Part shown: positions 1-7,794 of the stretch, one piece after another
Layout: the number at the start of each line of letters is the position of its first letter
Position numbering within the stretch: the first letter of the stretch is position 1
From: Verrucomicrobiota bacterium
GTDB lineage: Bacteria > Verrucomicrobiota > Verrucomicrobiia > Opitutales > Opitutaceae
Length of the DNA stretch: 40,626 nt
Assembly (NCBI GenBank): GCA_016222805.1
Contig: JACRQG010000029.1
Location: forward strand, 1-40,626
Direction of reading: 5' to 3'
The notes under the pieces: generated by a model
The model's input: the letters and a program-made list of their open reading frames with translations, nothing else
What the model was told of the DNA's origin: nothing
Databases searched by the model: none
Program-made: the position numbers and the translations under genes

Positions 1-137
1 AGGAAGTAACCGGCCATGGCCGCGAGCGCGGCGCCGGAGGCGAGGCCCCGGGCCTGACGCGGAACAGCCGCCGCCACCGCGGCGGCCAGCAGGGGCAGCA
101 GCGGAATGAGCCAGAGAAGAGAAACCGGCAGGCTCAT
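1..137 (-). CDS. nuoL: NADH-quinone oxidoreductase subunit L, N-terminus only
   Basis: Only the first 45 or so codons are present; the gene runs off the left edge. Read on the minus strand from the ATG at 137, the product begins MSLPVSLLWLIPLLPLLAAA, a hydrophobic first membrane helix typical of the antiporter-like proton-pumping subunit L. Its identity rests mainly on position, directly after nuoK in a complex I operon, and on the hydrophobic start with the LIPLLPL pattern common in NuoL. The gap to the nuoK stop is 121 bases and shows no hairpin. The leader has no Shine-Dalgarno sequence. NuoM or another antiporter-like subunit cannot be excluded from so short a stretch, but L after K is the normal order. 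Confidence 0.75.
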   Translation of the reverse strand, partial: MSLPVSLLWLIPLLPLLAAAVAAAVPRQARGLASGAALAAMAGYF

Positions 138-258
138 GGCAGGTGATAGGGGATTCCGGCCTTCCGCCCCGGCGGAGGGAGGAGAAGCCGCGATTCCCGG
201 CGACTCGCGTGCGCGCGACCAGGGAAGAAGGGGAGCAGCAAGGTGGTCGACATCGCGG

Positions 259-576
259 TCAGCCCTTCAACTGGCTCGCCTCCTGGAGCCGGACGTTCTT
301 TTGGTGGCGATAGATGGCGATCACGAGCGCCAGCCCCACCGCGGCTTCGGCCGCGGCCACGGCGATGGAGAAGAGGACGAAGATGACGCCGGTGGCGGCG
401 GCCGGATTCGGGCCGAAGCGCCAGAAGGCGATGAAGTTGAGGTTGGCCGCGTTCAGCATCAGTTCGATGCCCAGCAGCACCAGGATGGTGTTGCTGCGCG
501 AGAGGGCGCCGATCAGGCCGACGCAGAAGAGCGCGCTCGAGAAGAGCAGGCAGAGCTGGAGTGGGCCCACGCTCAT
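259..576 (-). CDS. nuoK: NADH-quinone oxidoreductase subunit K
   Basis: Product of 105 residues, the usual length of this three-helix membrane subunit of complex I, which carries part of the proton path between NuoJ and NuoN. The family signature GIELMLNAANLNFIAF is visible at about residues 37-52, with the conserved membrane Glu, and a second membrane Glu lies in AVAAAEAAVGLAL near the C-terminus. The ATG at 576 overlaps the nuoJ stop as ATGA, so the two are translationally coupled. The next gene, nuoL, follows after 121 bases. Confidence 0.95.
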   Translation of the reverse strand: MSVGPLQLCLLFSSALFCVGLIGALSRSNTILVLLGIELMLNAANLNFIAFWRFGPNPAAATGVIFVLFSIAVAAAEAAVGLALVIAIYRHQKNVRLQEASQLKG

Positions 577-1088
577 GGTGCGTCCTCCGGATCCGAGTGG
601 CGGGCGGAGGCCGCCAGCACGACGCCGCCCAAGAGCGCGACCGTCAGCACCACGCCGACGGCGAGAAGACTCGCGGCATGGGGGCCCATCAGGGCGAGGC
701 CGAGTTGCCGCACGGTGAGGGACGGCACGGCCGCGGGAACCGAGGACGGCGCGGTGCCGAGCACCGCCGCAACCAGGACGCCGCAGACGGCGCCGCCCGT
801 GAAAAGGGCCAGCCGGACACGCCCCCGGGTCTCCGGCTCGCGATCGAAGTCGAGGCGGGAGTGGCGGGTGAGAAGAACCGCGAAGAGGACCACCATCGAG
901 ATCGCGCCGACGTAGACCAGCAGTTGCGCGAAGGCCACGAACTCGGCGCCTGCCCAGAGGTAAAAGGCGGCGATGCCGGCCCAACTGGCCACGAGCAGCA
1001 GAGCGCTGTGGATCAAGTTGCGCATCGCCATCGCGACGGCGGCGGCCGCAACCGTGAACAAAGCGAGGCAGAGGAGCACGGTGGTCAT
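573..1088 (-). CDS. nuoJ: NADH-quinone oxidoreductase subunit J
   Basis: Product of 171 residues with five predicted membrane helices, matching NuoJ/ND6, the membrane subunit next to NuoK whose third helix bends during proton pumping. The diagnostic region is AEFVAFAQLLVYVGAISMVV at about residues 50-69, with the Tyr and Gly of the pi-bulge helix. The ATG at 1088 overlaps the nuoH stop (ATGA), and its own stop overlaps nuoK in the same way. The last 15 or so residues are polar and variable, as usual in this family. Confidence 0.95.
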   Translation of the reverse strand: MTTVLLCLALFTVAAAAVAMAMRNLIHSALLLVASWAGIAAFYLWAGAEFVAFAQLLVYVGAISMVVLFAVLLTRHSRLDFDREPETRGRVRLALFTGGAVCGVLVAAVLGTAPSSVPAAVPSLTVRQLGLALMGPHAASLLAVGVVLTVALLGGVVLAASARHSDPEDAP

Positions 1089-2380
1089 GCGGCGTAGCGG
1101 TAGGTGCGGGGACCGAGCCCCTTGCTCAGGTTGCGGCCGAGGAGCAGGAACGGACCGGCGATGAGGCCGGCGGCAATCAGCCACCGGAGCGGCTGAAGGA
1201 GTCCGGCCCAGTCGGCGGTGAGCGACCAGAACGCCGTCGTGCCCAGGTTGATCAGCGCCAGCGGCACCAGGAACTTCCAGGCGAGCCGGGTGAGCTGATC
1301 GATCCGGAGTCGCGGGAAACTCGCACGGATCCACATGAAGACCCCGAGCAGCGCGAGCAGCTTGCCGGCGAACCAGAGGTAGGAGGGAATGAAGGAGAGG
1401 AACGGCAGCGGCGCCTGCCAGCCACCCAGGAAGAGCGTCACCGCCATGCCGCACAGGGCGCACATGCCGAAGTACTCCGCCATGAAGAAGAGCGCGTACT
1501 TGAAGCCGGAATACTCGGTGAGATGCCCGGCGATGAGCTCGCTCTCCGCCTCCGGCAAATCGAACGGGGAACGGTTCGACTCGGCGAGCGACGCGACGAA
1601 GAAGACGAGGAAGCCGGCCAGGCCCCACGGGGTGAAGACGTACCAGCGCGGGAGGAACCCAAGCCACCATTCCCCCTGCCGCTCGACGATGACGCTGGTC
1701 GAGAGGGAGCCCGCCATCAGCACCACCGGGACAACGGAGAGCAGGAGCGGCAGTTCGTAACTGATCAGCTGCGCCAGGGCGCGCATGGCTGCGAGGAGCG
1801 AATACTTGTTACGGCTCGCCCAGCCGGCCATGAAGACGGCGAGTTCGGTGGCGGCGCCCGCCGCGAAGAAGAACAACACCGAGGCGTCGAGGTCCAGCGC
1901 CACGAGGAGGCGACCGTAGGGAATCACCGCCAGCGTGAGGATGGAGAAGGCGAGGAGCGCGATGGGGGCGAGGAAATGCAGCACGCGATCCGCGCCGTCG
2001 GGGACGATGTCCTCCTTCGTCAGCATCTTCACGCCGTCCGCCACGGGCTGCGCCAGACCGTAGGTCCGCAGGTTCAGGAACGGCAGCGGCGCCCGATTGG
2101 GGCCAGGGCGGTTCTGCACACGCCCGAGGATCTTGCGTTCCGCCAGCGTCAGGAGCGCAAAAAGCGATGCGAAGGCCACGATCAGGACGACAATTGCGAT
2201 CAGGCTGTTGGCCAGCCACTGCCAGGAAGCCGGCAGCCATCCGGTCAGGAGTCCCCGCAGGGTCAGCGGCAGCCGTTCGAGCGCCGAATCCGACGCCGGC
2301 AGGACCGCCGCCAGCGGCGAGGAAGCACCCAGCCCGCTCGCCAGAGGGAAGAGAACGGAAAGTTGACCCGGGAGACTCAT
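1085..2380 (-). CDS. nuoH: NADH-quinone oxidoreductase subunit H
   Basis: Product of 431 residues, longer than the usual 320-350 because of about 60 extra N-terminal residues before the first conserved helix. NuoH/ND1 is the membrane subunit that forms the quinone entry site with NuoB and NuoD. Signatures seen are LAERKILGRVQNRPGPNR, the loop FDLPEAESELIAGHLTEYSG with its conserved acidic residues, and KLLALLGVFMWIRASFPRLR. The ATG at 2380 overlaps the nuoI stop (ATGA) and fixes the long N-terminus. The order nuoI before nuoH is the reverse of the classical operon. Confidence 0.96.
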   Translation of the reverse strand: MSLPGQLSVLFPLASGLGASSPLAAVLPASDSALERLPLTLRGLLTGWLPASWQWLANSLIAIVVLIVAFASLFALLTLAERKILGRVQNRPGPNRAPLPFLNLRTYGLAQPVADGVKMLTKEDIVPDGADRVLHFLAPIALLAFSILTLAVIPYGRLLVALDLDASVLFFFAAGAATELAVFMAGWASRNKYSLLAAMRALAQLISYELPLLLSVVPVVLMAGSLSTSVIVERQGEWWLGFLPRWYVFTPWGLAGFLVFFVASLAESNRSPFDLPEAESELIAGHLTEYSGFKYALFFMAEYFGMCALCGMAVTLFLGGWQAPLPFLSFIPSYLWFAGKLLALLGVFMWIRASFPRLRIDQLTRLAWKFLVPLALINLGTTAFWSLTADWAGLLQPLRWLIAAGLIAGPFLLLGRNLSKGLGPRTYRYAA

Positions 2381-3024
2381 GGGGCGGGTGGAGTCGGGGG
2401 TTTGGGCGCCTCTGCGCTCGGAGCCGGAGGAGGCGGCGGGTTGGCCGCCGGGGCGGCCGGAGCGGGCGGCTTCGCGGCCGGAGCGGCCTTGGCGGCCTTG
2501 GCCGCGGCCTGTTTTGCCTTCTGTTCGGCCAGGAGCGCGTCGACAGCGGCGGCCTCGGTCGGATGCAATTGGTGGTAGTAGGCGTTGGACTTGGACAGCT
2601 GCTCCCGCGACAGCAGCAGTCCCTGGAAGCGGTTGGTCTCCGCGATCTCGTAGTGCTGGTCCATCTTGATCGCGTCGAACGGGCAGACCTCGACGCAGAT
2701 CTGGCAGCTCATGCAGACGGAAATATCGATGTCGAAGACCTTGGGCCGCTTCAGGGCCTTGCCCTTCTCGTCCCGGTCCATGACGATGTAGATGCATTGC
2801 GGCGGGCACTCCGTTTCACAAATCGTGCAGGCGACGCAACGCAGCGAGCCCAGCGGATCCTTGGGGTCGTCGTGGACGAGGAAGGGAAAGTTGCGGTAGT
2901 TCTCCGGCAACTTCGTCTTCACCTCCGGGTACTCCATCGTCACGTAGCGCTCCGGGTCGTGAAAGCTGCCCACGAGATTCTTCGCGGTGACCGCGAGGCC
3001 TTGGAGTAATCCGGTGCCGAGCAT
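2377..3024 (-). CDS. nuoI: NADH-quinone oxidoreductase subunit I, two 4Fe-4S clusters
   Basis: Product of 215 residues. NuoI carries clusters N6a and N6b in the peripheral arm and passes electrons to NuoB. Two ferredoxin motifs are present: CVACTICETECP (Cys 63, 66, 69, 73) and CMSCQICVEVCP (Cys 104, 107, 110, 114). From about residue 165 the protein continues as an Ala, Lys and Pro rich tail of roughly 50 residues that is not part of the usual fold and looks disordered. The gene follows nuoD after a 165-base gap, where nuoE, nuoF and nuoG would normally lie, and overlaps nuoH by ATGA. The leader is pyrimidine-rich without a Shine-Dalgarno sequence. Confidence 0.96.
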   Translation of the reverse strand: MLGTGLLQGLAVTAKNLVGSFHDPERYVTMEYPEVKTKLPENYRNFPFLVHDDPKDPLGSLRCVACTICETECPPQCIYIVMDRDEKGKALKRPKVFDIDISVCMSCQICVEVCPFDAIKMDQHYEIAETNRFQGLLLSREQLSKSNAYYHQLHPTEAAAVDALLAEQKAKQAAAKAAKAAPAAKPPAPAAPAANPPPPPAPSAEAPKPPTPPAP

Positions 3025-3189
3025 GAAGGGGGAAGTGAGCGGGAGGGTGAAAGGGACGGAGGTCAGTGAAGGAGGATCAAGCGCAGGTAATCAGAGGTCG
3101 GTATTCAGTGATGCGAGGGGCAACGAGGGAAGCGGGGCGACGAGAGAGCGGATGGGATTCGGTGGGTTGAGCACGGGTTGTCTCCTGGT
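3025..3189. other. Spacer at the missing nuoEFG position
   Basis: This 165-base gap is the longest spacer inside the nuo operon apart from the nuoK-nuoL one. In classical operons nuoE, nuoF and nuoG lie between nuoD and nuoH. I see no open frame with NuoE, F or G similarity, no hairpin with a U-tract and no clear promoter here; the minus strand is pyrimidine-rich toward the nuoI start. It may hold a secondary promoter for the membrane-arm genes, but nothing in the bases proves it. Confidence 0.4.
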
Positions 3190-4377
3190 TCACCGGTCCA
3201 CCTCGCCGAGGACGATGTCGATGCTGCCGAGGATGATCACGGCGTCCGCCACGGTCTGGCCCAGGCACATGTCCTCGAGAATGGTAAGGTTGACGAAGGA
3301 GGGCGGTCGCACGCGGTAGCGGAAGGGGTTCGGGCTGCCGTCGCTGATCAGGTAGAAGCCGATTTCGCCCTTCGGACCCTCGATCCGGCCGTAGGCTTCT
3401 CCGGGTTTCGGGCGGAAGCCCCGGTTCTTGGCCTTCGGGTCGAGGATCGGTCCGGCCGGGAGATCGCGGAGGGCCTGCCGGAGAATCTGGATCGACTCGC
3501 GCATCTCAAGGATGCGGATCATGTAGCGATCGTAGGTGTCGCCGTGGGCCCCAAGGGGCACGCGGAATTCGAAGCGCGGATACACGCCGTACCCGTCCAC
3601 CTTCCGGAGATCGTAGTCCACCCCGGTCGCCCGCAACATCGGGCCGGTGACGCCGGCGCTGATGGCGAGGGCGGGAGTGAGGACGCCGGTGCCCTGGGTG
3701 CGGGCCATCACGATTTCGTTGCCGGAGATCAGCGCCTCAAATTCATCGAGGAAACGTCCATAGCCGTCGACGAGCTGACGGACCGCGGCGAGCCACTCCG
3801 GCGTCGGGTCCAGCCGGCAGCCGCCGAACCGCTGGAAATTGCACATCATCCGGGAGCCGCTGAGGGACTCGAAGAGGTCGAGGATCTTCTCCCGCTCGCG
3901 GAAGGCGTACATGAGCGGAGTGCCGGAGCAACCCGTGTCCTGCAGGAGGAAGCCCGCCAGGCAGGTGTGGTTCAGCAGGCGGGTGAGCTCCGCGAGGATG
4001 ACCCGGACGTACTCGGCGCGCTCGGGCACGGCCTGGCCGGCGAGTTTCTCGACGGCGATGGCGTAGGCCCAGTTGTTCGTCATCGAGTTCAGGTAGTCGA
4101 GTCGGTCCGTGTAGGGCATCGACGCGAGGTAGGTGGTCTGCTCGCCGAGCTTTTCGTGATTGCGGTGGAGATAGCCGAAGACCGGCTTGAGCCGGACAAT
4201 TCGCTCGCCGTCGAGCGTCACAATCATGCGGAAGACCCCATGGGTCGACGGGTGATGGGGGCCCATCGAGACCTCGAGCAGATCGCCGTGAAAGTCGTCG
4301 TGCACCGCGCGGACGTGTGCCCCCGGGGAGGACGGCAGGCCGCTGGGGAAGGAAGATGGCGCGGCGGGGGAGGTCAT
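3190..4377 (-). CDS. nuoD: NADH-quinone oxidoreductase subunit D
   Basis: Product of 395 residues, the normal length of the 49-kDa subunit that, with NuoB, forms the quinone-reducing site. Family marks include [13 protein letters not shown] with the quinone-site His, [12 protein letters not shown], and the C-terminal end [11 protein letters not shown]. As in all complex I members, the Ni-Fe cysteines of the ancestral hydrogenase are gone. The ATG at 4377 overlaps the nuoC stop (ATGA), which fixes the start even though the frame stays open further upstream. A Pro, Ala and Ser rich stretch of about 20 residues precedes the conserved domain. Confidence 0.97.
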   Translation of the reverse strand: MTSPAAPSSFPSGLPSSPGAHVRAVHDDFHGDLLEVSMGPHHPSTHGVFRMIVTLDGERIVRLKPVFGYLHRNHEKLGEQTTYLASMPYTDRLDYLNSMTNNWAYAIAVEKLAGQAVPERAEYVRVILAELTRLLNHTCLAGFLLQDTGCSGTPLMYAFREREKILDLFESLSGSRMMCNFQRFGGCRLDPTPEWLAAVRQLVDGYGRFLDEFEALISGNEIVMARTQGTGVLTPALAISAGVTGPMLRATGVDYDLRKVDGYGVYPRFEFRVPLGAHGDTYDRYMIRILEMRESIQILRQALRDLPAGPILDPKAKNRGFRPKPGEAYGRIEGPKGEIGFYLISDGSPNPFRYRVRPPSFVNLTILEDMCLGQTVADAVIILGSIDIVLGEVDR

Positions 4378-5048
4378 CGGGACTCCGGGGGCGCCGGGTA
4401 ATGCCGCCTGGCCTTGTCGAGCACCGCGCCGTGGGGCGTGGGTTCCCACTCGTAGTCGTCGGGTTCGACGTAATCCTTCCGCATCGGATAATCCTTGAAC
4501 TCGTCCCACATCAGGATGCGGCGGAGATCCGGATGACCGGTGAAGCGGATGCCAAACAAGTCGTAGACTTCGCGCTCCTGAAACTCGCAGGCCCGCCAGA
4601 TCGGAGTGAGCGAGGGGAGGGAGGCGGGGTCGGTCCGATCCGCGGTCCGGGTTCGGAGGATCACCGGCCCGTGCTTCAGCGCCATCGAGTAGAGATGATA
4701 GACGACCTCGAAGTAACCCGGGATATGGCGCTTCACCTTCTCCTCGATCACCTTCGGGGTGACGGGCGGTGCGGAAGGATCGGCCGGGGCCGCGGGCGGC
4801 GGTGGCGGCACCGTCCGCTTGATCGTCTCGACCACCTCGCGGTCCGGCCAGTCGACGCCGGTGACGTTGGAGCAGTAGTCGAGGCGCAGGGCCGGATCAT
4901 CGCGCAGAAAAGCGGCGATGCTGGCGGCGTGTGGCGAACCTACGAGGAGAGAGGGCTGGCCCGCCGGGCCCGGGTTTGCGATCACGGTCAGGGCGGCGTC
5001 GGGAAAACGGGCGAGGAGACGTTCGCGGATCTGTTCGAGGGACTCCAT
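4374..5048 (-). CDS. nuoC: NADH-quinone oxidoreductase subunit C
   Basis: Product of 224 residues corresponding to the 30-kDa subunit of the peripheral arm; it is a separate gene, not fused to nuoD. The signature is [20 protein letters not shown] followed by [16 protein letters not shown], about residues 155-190. A Pro and Ala rich insertion at about residues 84-98 separates the N-terminal part from the conserved core and is probably a flexible loop. It starts 6 bases after the nuoB stop and overlaps nuoD. Confidence 0.95.
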   Translation of the reverse strand: MESLEQIRERLLARFPDAALTVIANPGPAGQPSLLVGSPHAASIAAFLRDDPALRLDYCSNVTGVDWPDREVVETIKRTVPPPPPAAPADPSAPPVTPKVIEEKVKRHIPGYFEVVYHLYSMALKHGPVILRTRTADRTDPASLPSLTPIWRACEFQEREVYDLFGIRFTGHPDLRRILMWDEFKDYPMRKDYVEPDDYEWEPTPHGAVLDKARRHYPAPPESR

Positions 5049-5054
5049 GCGGGA

Positions 5055-5735
5055 TCAGCCGGAGCGGGGCAAGGACGGCGCCTGCCACACCTCGGGATTG
5101 GCAGGAGGCTCGAGGTCGTGGGCGCCAAACTCCGGCACCGGGTACGCACAGCCGGTATCGGCGCGAAGATGGCGGGGCCGGTCCGGCCCGGTGAGCTTCT
5201 GCCCGCGAATCTGCGCCTGCAGCTGCATGAGACCGTGCAGAAGGGCCTCGGGACGCGGCGGGCAGCCGGGGATGTAGATGTCGACCGGCAGGTAGCGGTC
5301 GATGCCTTTGAGGACGTTGTACCCTTGTTTGAAGGGTCCGCCGGAGATCGCGCAGGCTCCCATCGCGATGCAATATTTCGGCTCGGGCATCTGGTTCCAG
5401 AGTCGGATGACCTGCGGGGCCATCTTCTTGGTCACGGTGCCGGAGACGATGAGCAGGTCGGCCTGCCGCGGCGAGGGGCGGAACACCTCGGAGCCGAAGC
5501 GGGCGATGTCGAAGCGCGCCATCGACGCGGCGATCATCTCGATCGCGCAGCAGGCGAGGCCGAAGTTCAGCGGCCAGACGGAGTTGCTGCGGCCCCAGTT
5601 GTAGAGCTCCTCCAGGCTGGTGAGCAGGATGCCGTGGCGGCGCAGTTCGTCGCGTTCCTGCTGGGTCGGCGAAAAGCCTTCCTGTGAGGCAGGGCCGGAG
5701 GTGGCGGGGGTCGAAGCGGATTCACTCATGCTCAT
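5055..5735 (-). CDS. nuoB: NADH-quinone oxidoreductase subunit B, cluster N2
   Basis: Product of 226 residues. NuoB holds the terminal 4Fe-4S cluster N2 that reduces quinone. The four cluster ligands are visible as the adjacent pair Cys62-Cys63 in [10 protein letters not shown], Cys128 in MGACAISGG and Cys158 in IPGCPPRPE. The ATG at 5735 overlaps the nuoA stop as ATGA and is preferred over the ATG two codons later. A Ser, Thr and Pro rich N-terminal stretch of about 25 residues and a C-terminal tail of about 40 residues extend beyond the compact core. Confidence 0.96.
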   Translation of the reverse strand: MSMSESASTPATSGPASQEGFSPTQQERDELRRHGILLTSLEELYNWGRSNSVWPLNFGLACCAIEMIAASMARFDIARFGSEVFRPSPRQADLLIVSGTVTKKMAPQVIRLWNQMPEPKYCIAMGACAISGGPFKQGYNVLKGIDRYLPVDIYIPGCPPRPEALLHGLMQLQAQIRGQKLTGPDRPRHLRADTGCAYPVPEFGAHDLEPPANPEVWQAPSLPRSG

Positions 5736-6103
5736 TTCCACTCGAGATGTCCGCGGTGCCACGCCCAGACCAGGCCTTCGGCGAGCAGGAGGATGAAGAT
5801 CAGCATGGCCAGGAGCGCCCCCGTGGGCAGGCCGGTGAACGCGACGGCGAACGGCAGCAGGAACAGGACTTCGACGTCAAAGATTAGGAACAGGATCGCG
5901 TAGAGATAATAGTGCGCCTTGAACTGGATCCACGAGTCACCGGTGGACGGCACGCCACATTCGTAGACCGCATTCTTGATCGCACTTGGCTTCGGCGGCT
6001 GGAAAACCCGGGACCAGAGACGGGCCACGGCCAGGAGGATCAGGGGGAAAGCCACTGCCACCACGACGAAAAGAGCGAGGAAGGCGTAGGAGTGGCTGGT
6101 CAT
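5732..6103 (-). CDS. nuoA: NADH-quinone oxidoreductase subunit A
   Basis: Product of 123 residues with three membrane helices, the standard size of NuoA/ND3. The loop between helices 1 and 2 carries [20 protein letters not shown] with the conserved Cys, and the second helix contains [17 protein letters not shown] with the conserved membrane acids. It is the first gene of the operon. The leader on the minus strand reads in pyrimidines (CCACCTCTGCC...) and lacks a Shine-Dalgarno sequence. Confidence 0.96.
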   Translation of the reverse strand: MTSHSYAFLALFVVVAVAFPLILLAVARLWSRVFQPPKPSAIKNAVYECGVPSTGDSWIQFKAHYYLYAILFLIFDVEVLFLLPFAVAFTGLPTGALLAMLIFILLLAEGLVWAWHRGHLEWK

Positions 6104-6259
6104 CAGGGGCTAGGCAGAGGTGGCGCTGGTGAGCCGCAAGGGGCAAGGCCACGAATCAACAGCCTGCCGGGTCCAGTTCAAACGCATTTCTCACCCGCGT
6201 GAAAATCGCTTGCCCGCGGCGCCTCGATCTCCTCGCCCGCGGGAGCGGTCTGCGCCTGC
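6104..6259 (-). promoter_or_regulatory. Presumed promoter region of the nuo operon
   Basis: 156 bases between the apbE stop and nuoA, both on the minus strand. It must hold the nuo promoter unless nuo is read through from apbE. On the minus strand a TTGAAC followed 16 bases later by TTGATT is the nearest thing to a sigma-70 pair, but it is weak. No U-tract terminator follows apbE, so read-through from the glycosyltransferase-apbE unit is possible. Confidence 0.3.
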
Positions 6260-7096
6260 TCACGCCCCAGGCGCCAGGGCCCCGAAGAGCTCCAACTGGC
6301 CGTCGTCCCGGGTCAGGGCGGCGCCGATGGCCGGGTGCTGGGCGCAGAGGTCGGCAATCTCGGCCGGTGAGAGAATGAAAAACGCCGTCGACAAGGCGTC
6401 GGCCTGTGCGGCCGTCGGCGCCAGGGCCCAGACGCCCTGGGTGCGGGGGGCGGCCTCGCCGGTGCGCGGATCGACGAGATGTGCTCCTTGCACCGCGATT
6501 CCTGACCCGCTCAGGGAGTTTCCGTGCAGGGCGTGCGTGCGGTAGGCATCGCCGGCGCCGAGACCCACCGGCCATCCCGTCAGTTCGGGGAGGTCGGAGC
6601 CAAGCGCCAGGACGCTGCTCCCGCCGGCGTTCAGGCAGGCGTCGGTGATCCCCCATTCGCCCAGGACCGCCGCGAGACAATCGAGAGCGTATCCCTTGCC
6701 CACCGCGCCGAGATCGAGGTGCAGGCGCAGCGCACGCGAAGTGAGGAGGAAAGCCCCGGGGTCGAGCGTGAAGGGCGGCAACTCCGGATCCAGGTCCGCC
6801 GGGCGCTCGGAGGCATAGGCGGGATCAAAGGCGCGGTGGGTTGCCAGCGTGAGGTCGGCGGCGATGAGAAGGCATTCCATCACATCCGGTGAGACCGTGA
6901 TCGATTCGCCGCACGCCAGGCGGTTGGCGCGGGCGATGTAGCTGCTGTCGATGAAGCGGCTGAGCTCGCCCTCCAGGCGGTCGAGTTCCCGAAATGCCGC
7001 GGCGGCCGCCTGCCGGCCGTAGGCTTCCGGATGACTCGCGATGGCGATCTCGAAAAAAGTCGCCATTGCCTCGTGCTGGAAGACCGGGTGCCTCAC
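6260..7096 (-). CDS. apbE: FAD:protein FMN transferase
   Basis: ApbE-type enzyme that attaches FMN through a phosphoester to Thr or Ser of target proteins such as Nqr and Rnf subunits, usually outside the cytoplasmic membrane. The family motif appears as LHLDLGAVGKGYALD and the later SGSGIAVQGAHLVDPRTGE, with ADALSTAFFIL near the end. The start is inferred as GTG at 7096, because this GTG overlaps the TGA of the upstream glycosyltransferase and places MRHPVFQHEAMATFFEIAI at the N-terminus, giving 278 residues. No lipobox or signal peptide is seen from this start, which is unusual for a periplasmic ApbE. It is coupled to two glycosyltransferase-type genes rather than to a flavoprotein gene, and its targets are not in this window. 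Confidence 0.88.
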   Translation of the reverse strand: MRHPVFQHEAMATFFEIAIASHPEAYGRQAAAAAFRELDRLEGELSRFIDSSYIARANRLACGESITVSPDVMECLLIAADLTLATHRAFDPAYASERPADLDPELPPFTLDPGAFLLTSRALRLHLDLGAVGKGYALDCLAAVLGEWGITDACLNAGGSSVLALGSDLPELTGWPVGLGAGDAYRTHALHGNSLSGSGIAVQGAHLVDPRTGEAAPRTQGVWALAPTAAQADALSTAFFILSPAEIADLCAQHPAIGAALTRDDGQLELFGALAPGA

Positions 7097-7794
7097 GGCC
7101 GGACCTTTCGCCACATCCGCCACCGGAGACCCAGCATGGCCACCGCTGGGCGCCACCACAGGCGGCCGAGGCCGTACTTCGACTCTCCCTGCAGACGCGC
7201 GTGATGGCGCACAGGGCGTTCGCCGACGCGGAAGCCGCCTGCCACCGCCAGCGCCGGCACAAAGCTCTGCATGAGCTCCATCGGATAAAACGCGTCGCGG
7301 ACCGCGCGACGCATCACGCGCAACTGGCAACCGGAATCGTGGACGCCATCGCCCAGGAAGCGGCTGCGGACGGCGTTGGCGACCCGCGACATGATCCGGC
7401 GAAGCCTCGAGTCATGCCGATCGACCCGCCAGCCGCAGGCGAGGTCGACCGTTCCTCCCTCGACCAGGGCCAGGAGCTGCGGGAGGTCCGCGGGATCGTT
7501 CTGCCCATCGCCGTCCATGGTGGCGAGGAACTCGCCGCGGGCTTCCCGAAGGCCCGCGAGCAGGGCCCGGGCCTGACCGGAATTTTGTTCCAGGCGAAGT
7601 TCCCGGACCTGCGGCCAGCGGGCGGCGGCCGCCCCGATTTCGGCTCCGGTTCCATCAGTGCTGCCGTCGTTCACCAGGATCACCTCGTAGGGGCGGCCGG
7701 AGGCCCCGAGCACCTCGACGGCGCGCTCCACGAGCGGGAGGATGTTGCCGGCCTCGTTGTAGAGGGGAATGACCAGGGACAGCGCGGGTGTCAC
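7093..7794 (-). CDS. GT2 family glycosyltransferase, dolichyl/polyprenyl-phosphate sugar synthase type
   Basis: Product of 233 residues from a GTG at 7794 that overlaps the stop of the upstream gene (GTGA). The GT-A fold motifs are present: LVIPLYNEAGNILPLVE at the N-terminus, VNDGSTDGTG for nucleotide binding, and MDGDGQNDPADLPQLL with the metal-binding acids. DSGCQLRVMRR and GESKYGLGRLWW in the second half are typical of the DPM1-like branch, which transfers a sugar from a nucleotide to a polyprenyl phosphate at the inner face of the membrane. There is no C-terminal membrane domain. It probably supplies the lipid-linked sugar used by the membrane glycosyltransferase encoded just before it. 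Confidence 0.87.
   Translation of the reverse strand: MTPALSLVIPLYNEAGNILPLVERAVEVLGASGRPYEVILVNDGSTDGTGAEIGAAAARWPQVRELRLEQNSGQARALLAGLREARGEFLATMDGDGQNDPADLPQLLALVEGGTVDLACGWRVDRHDSRLRRIMSRVANAVRSRFLGDGVHDSGCQLRVMRRAVRDAFYPMELMQSFVPALAVAGGFRVGERPVRHHARLQGESKYGLGRLWWRPAVAMLGLRWRMWRKVRP

Noticed and set aside
3178-4401. A 407-codon plus-strand open frame
   Set aside because: Exactly antisense to nuoD.
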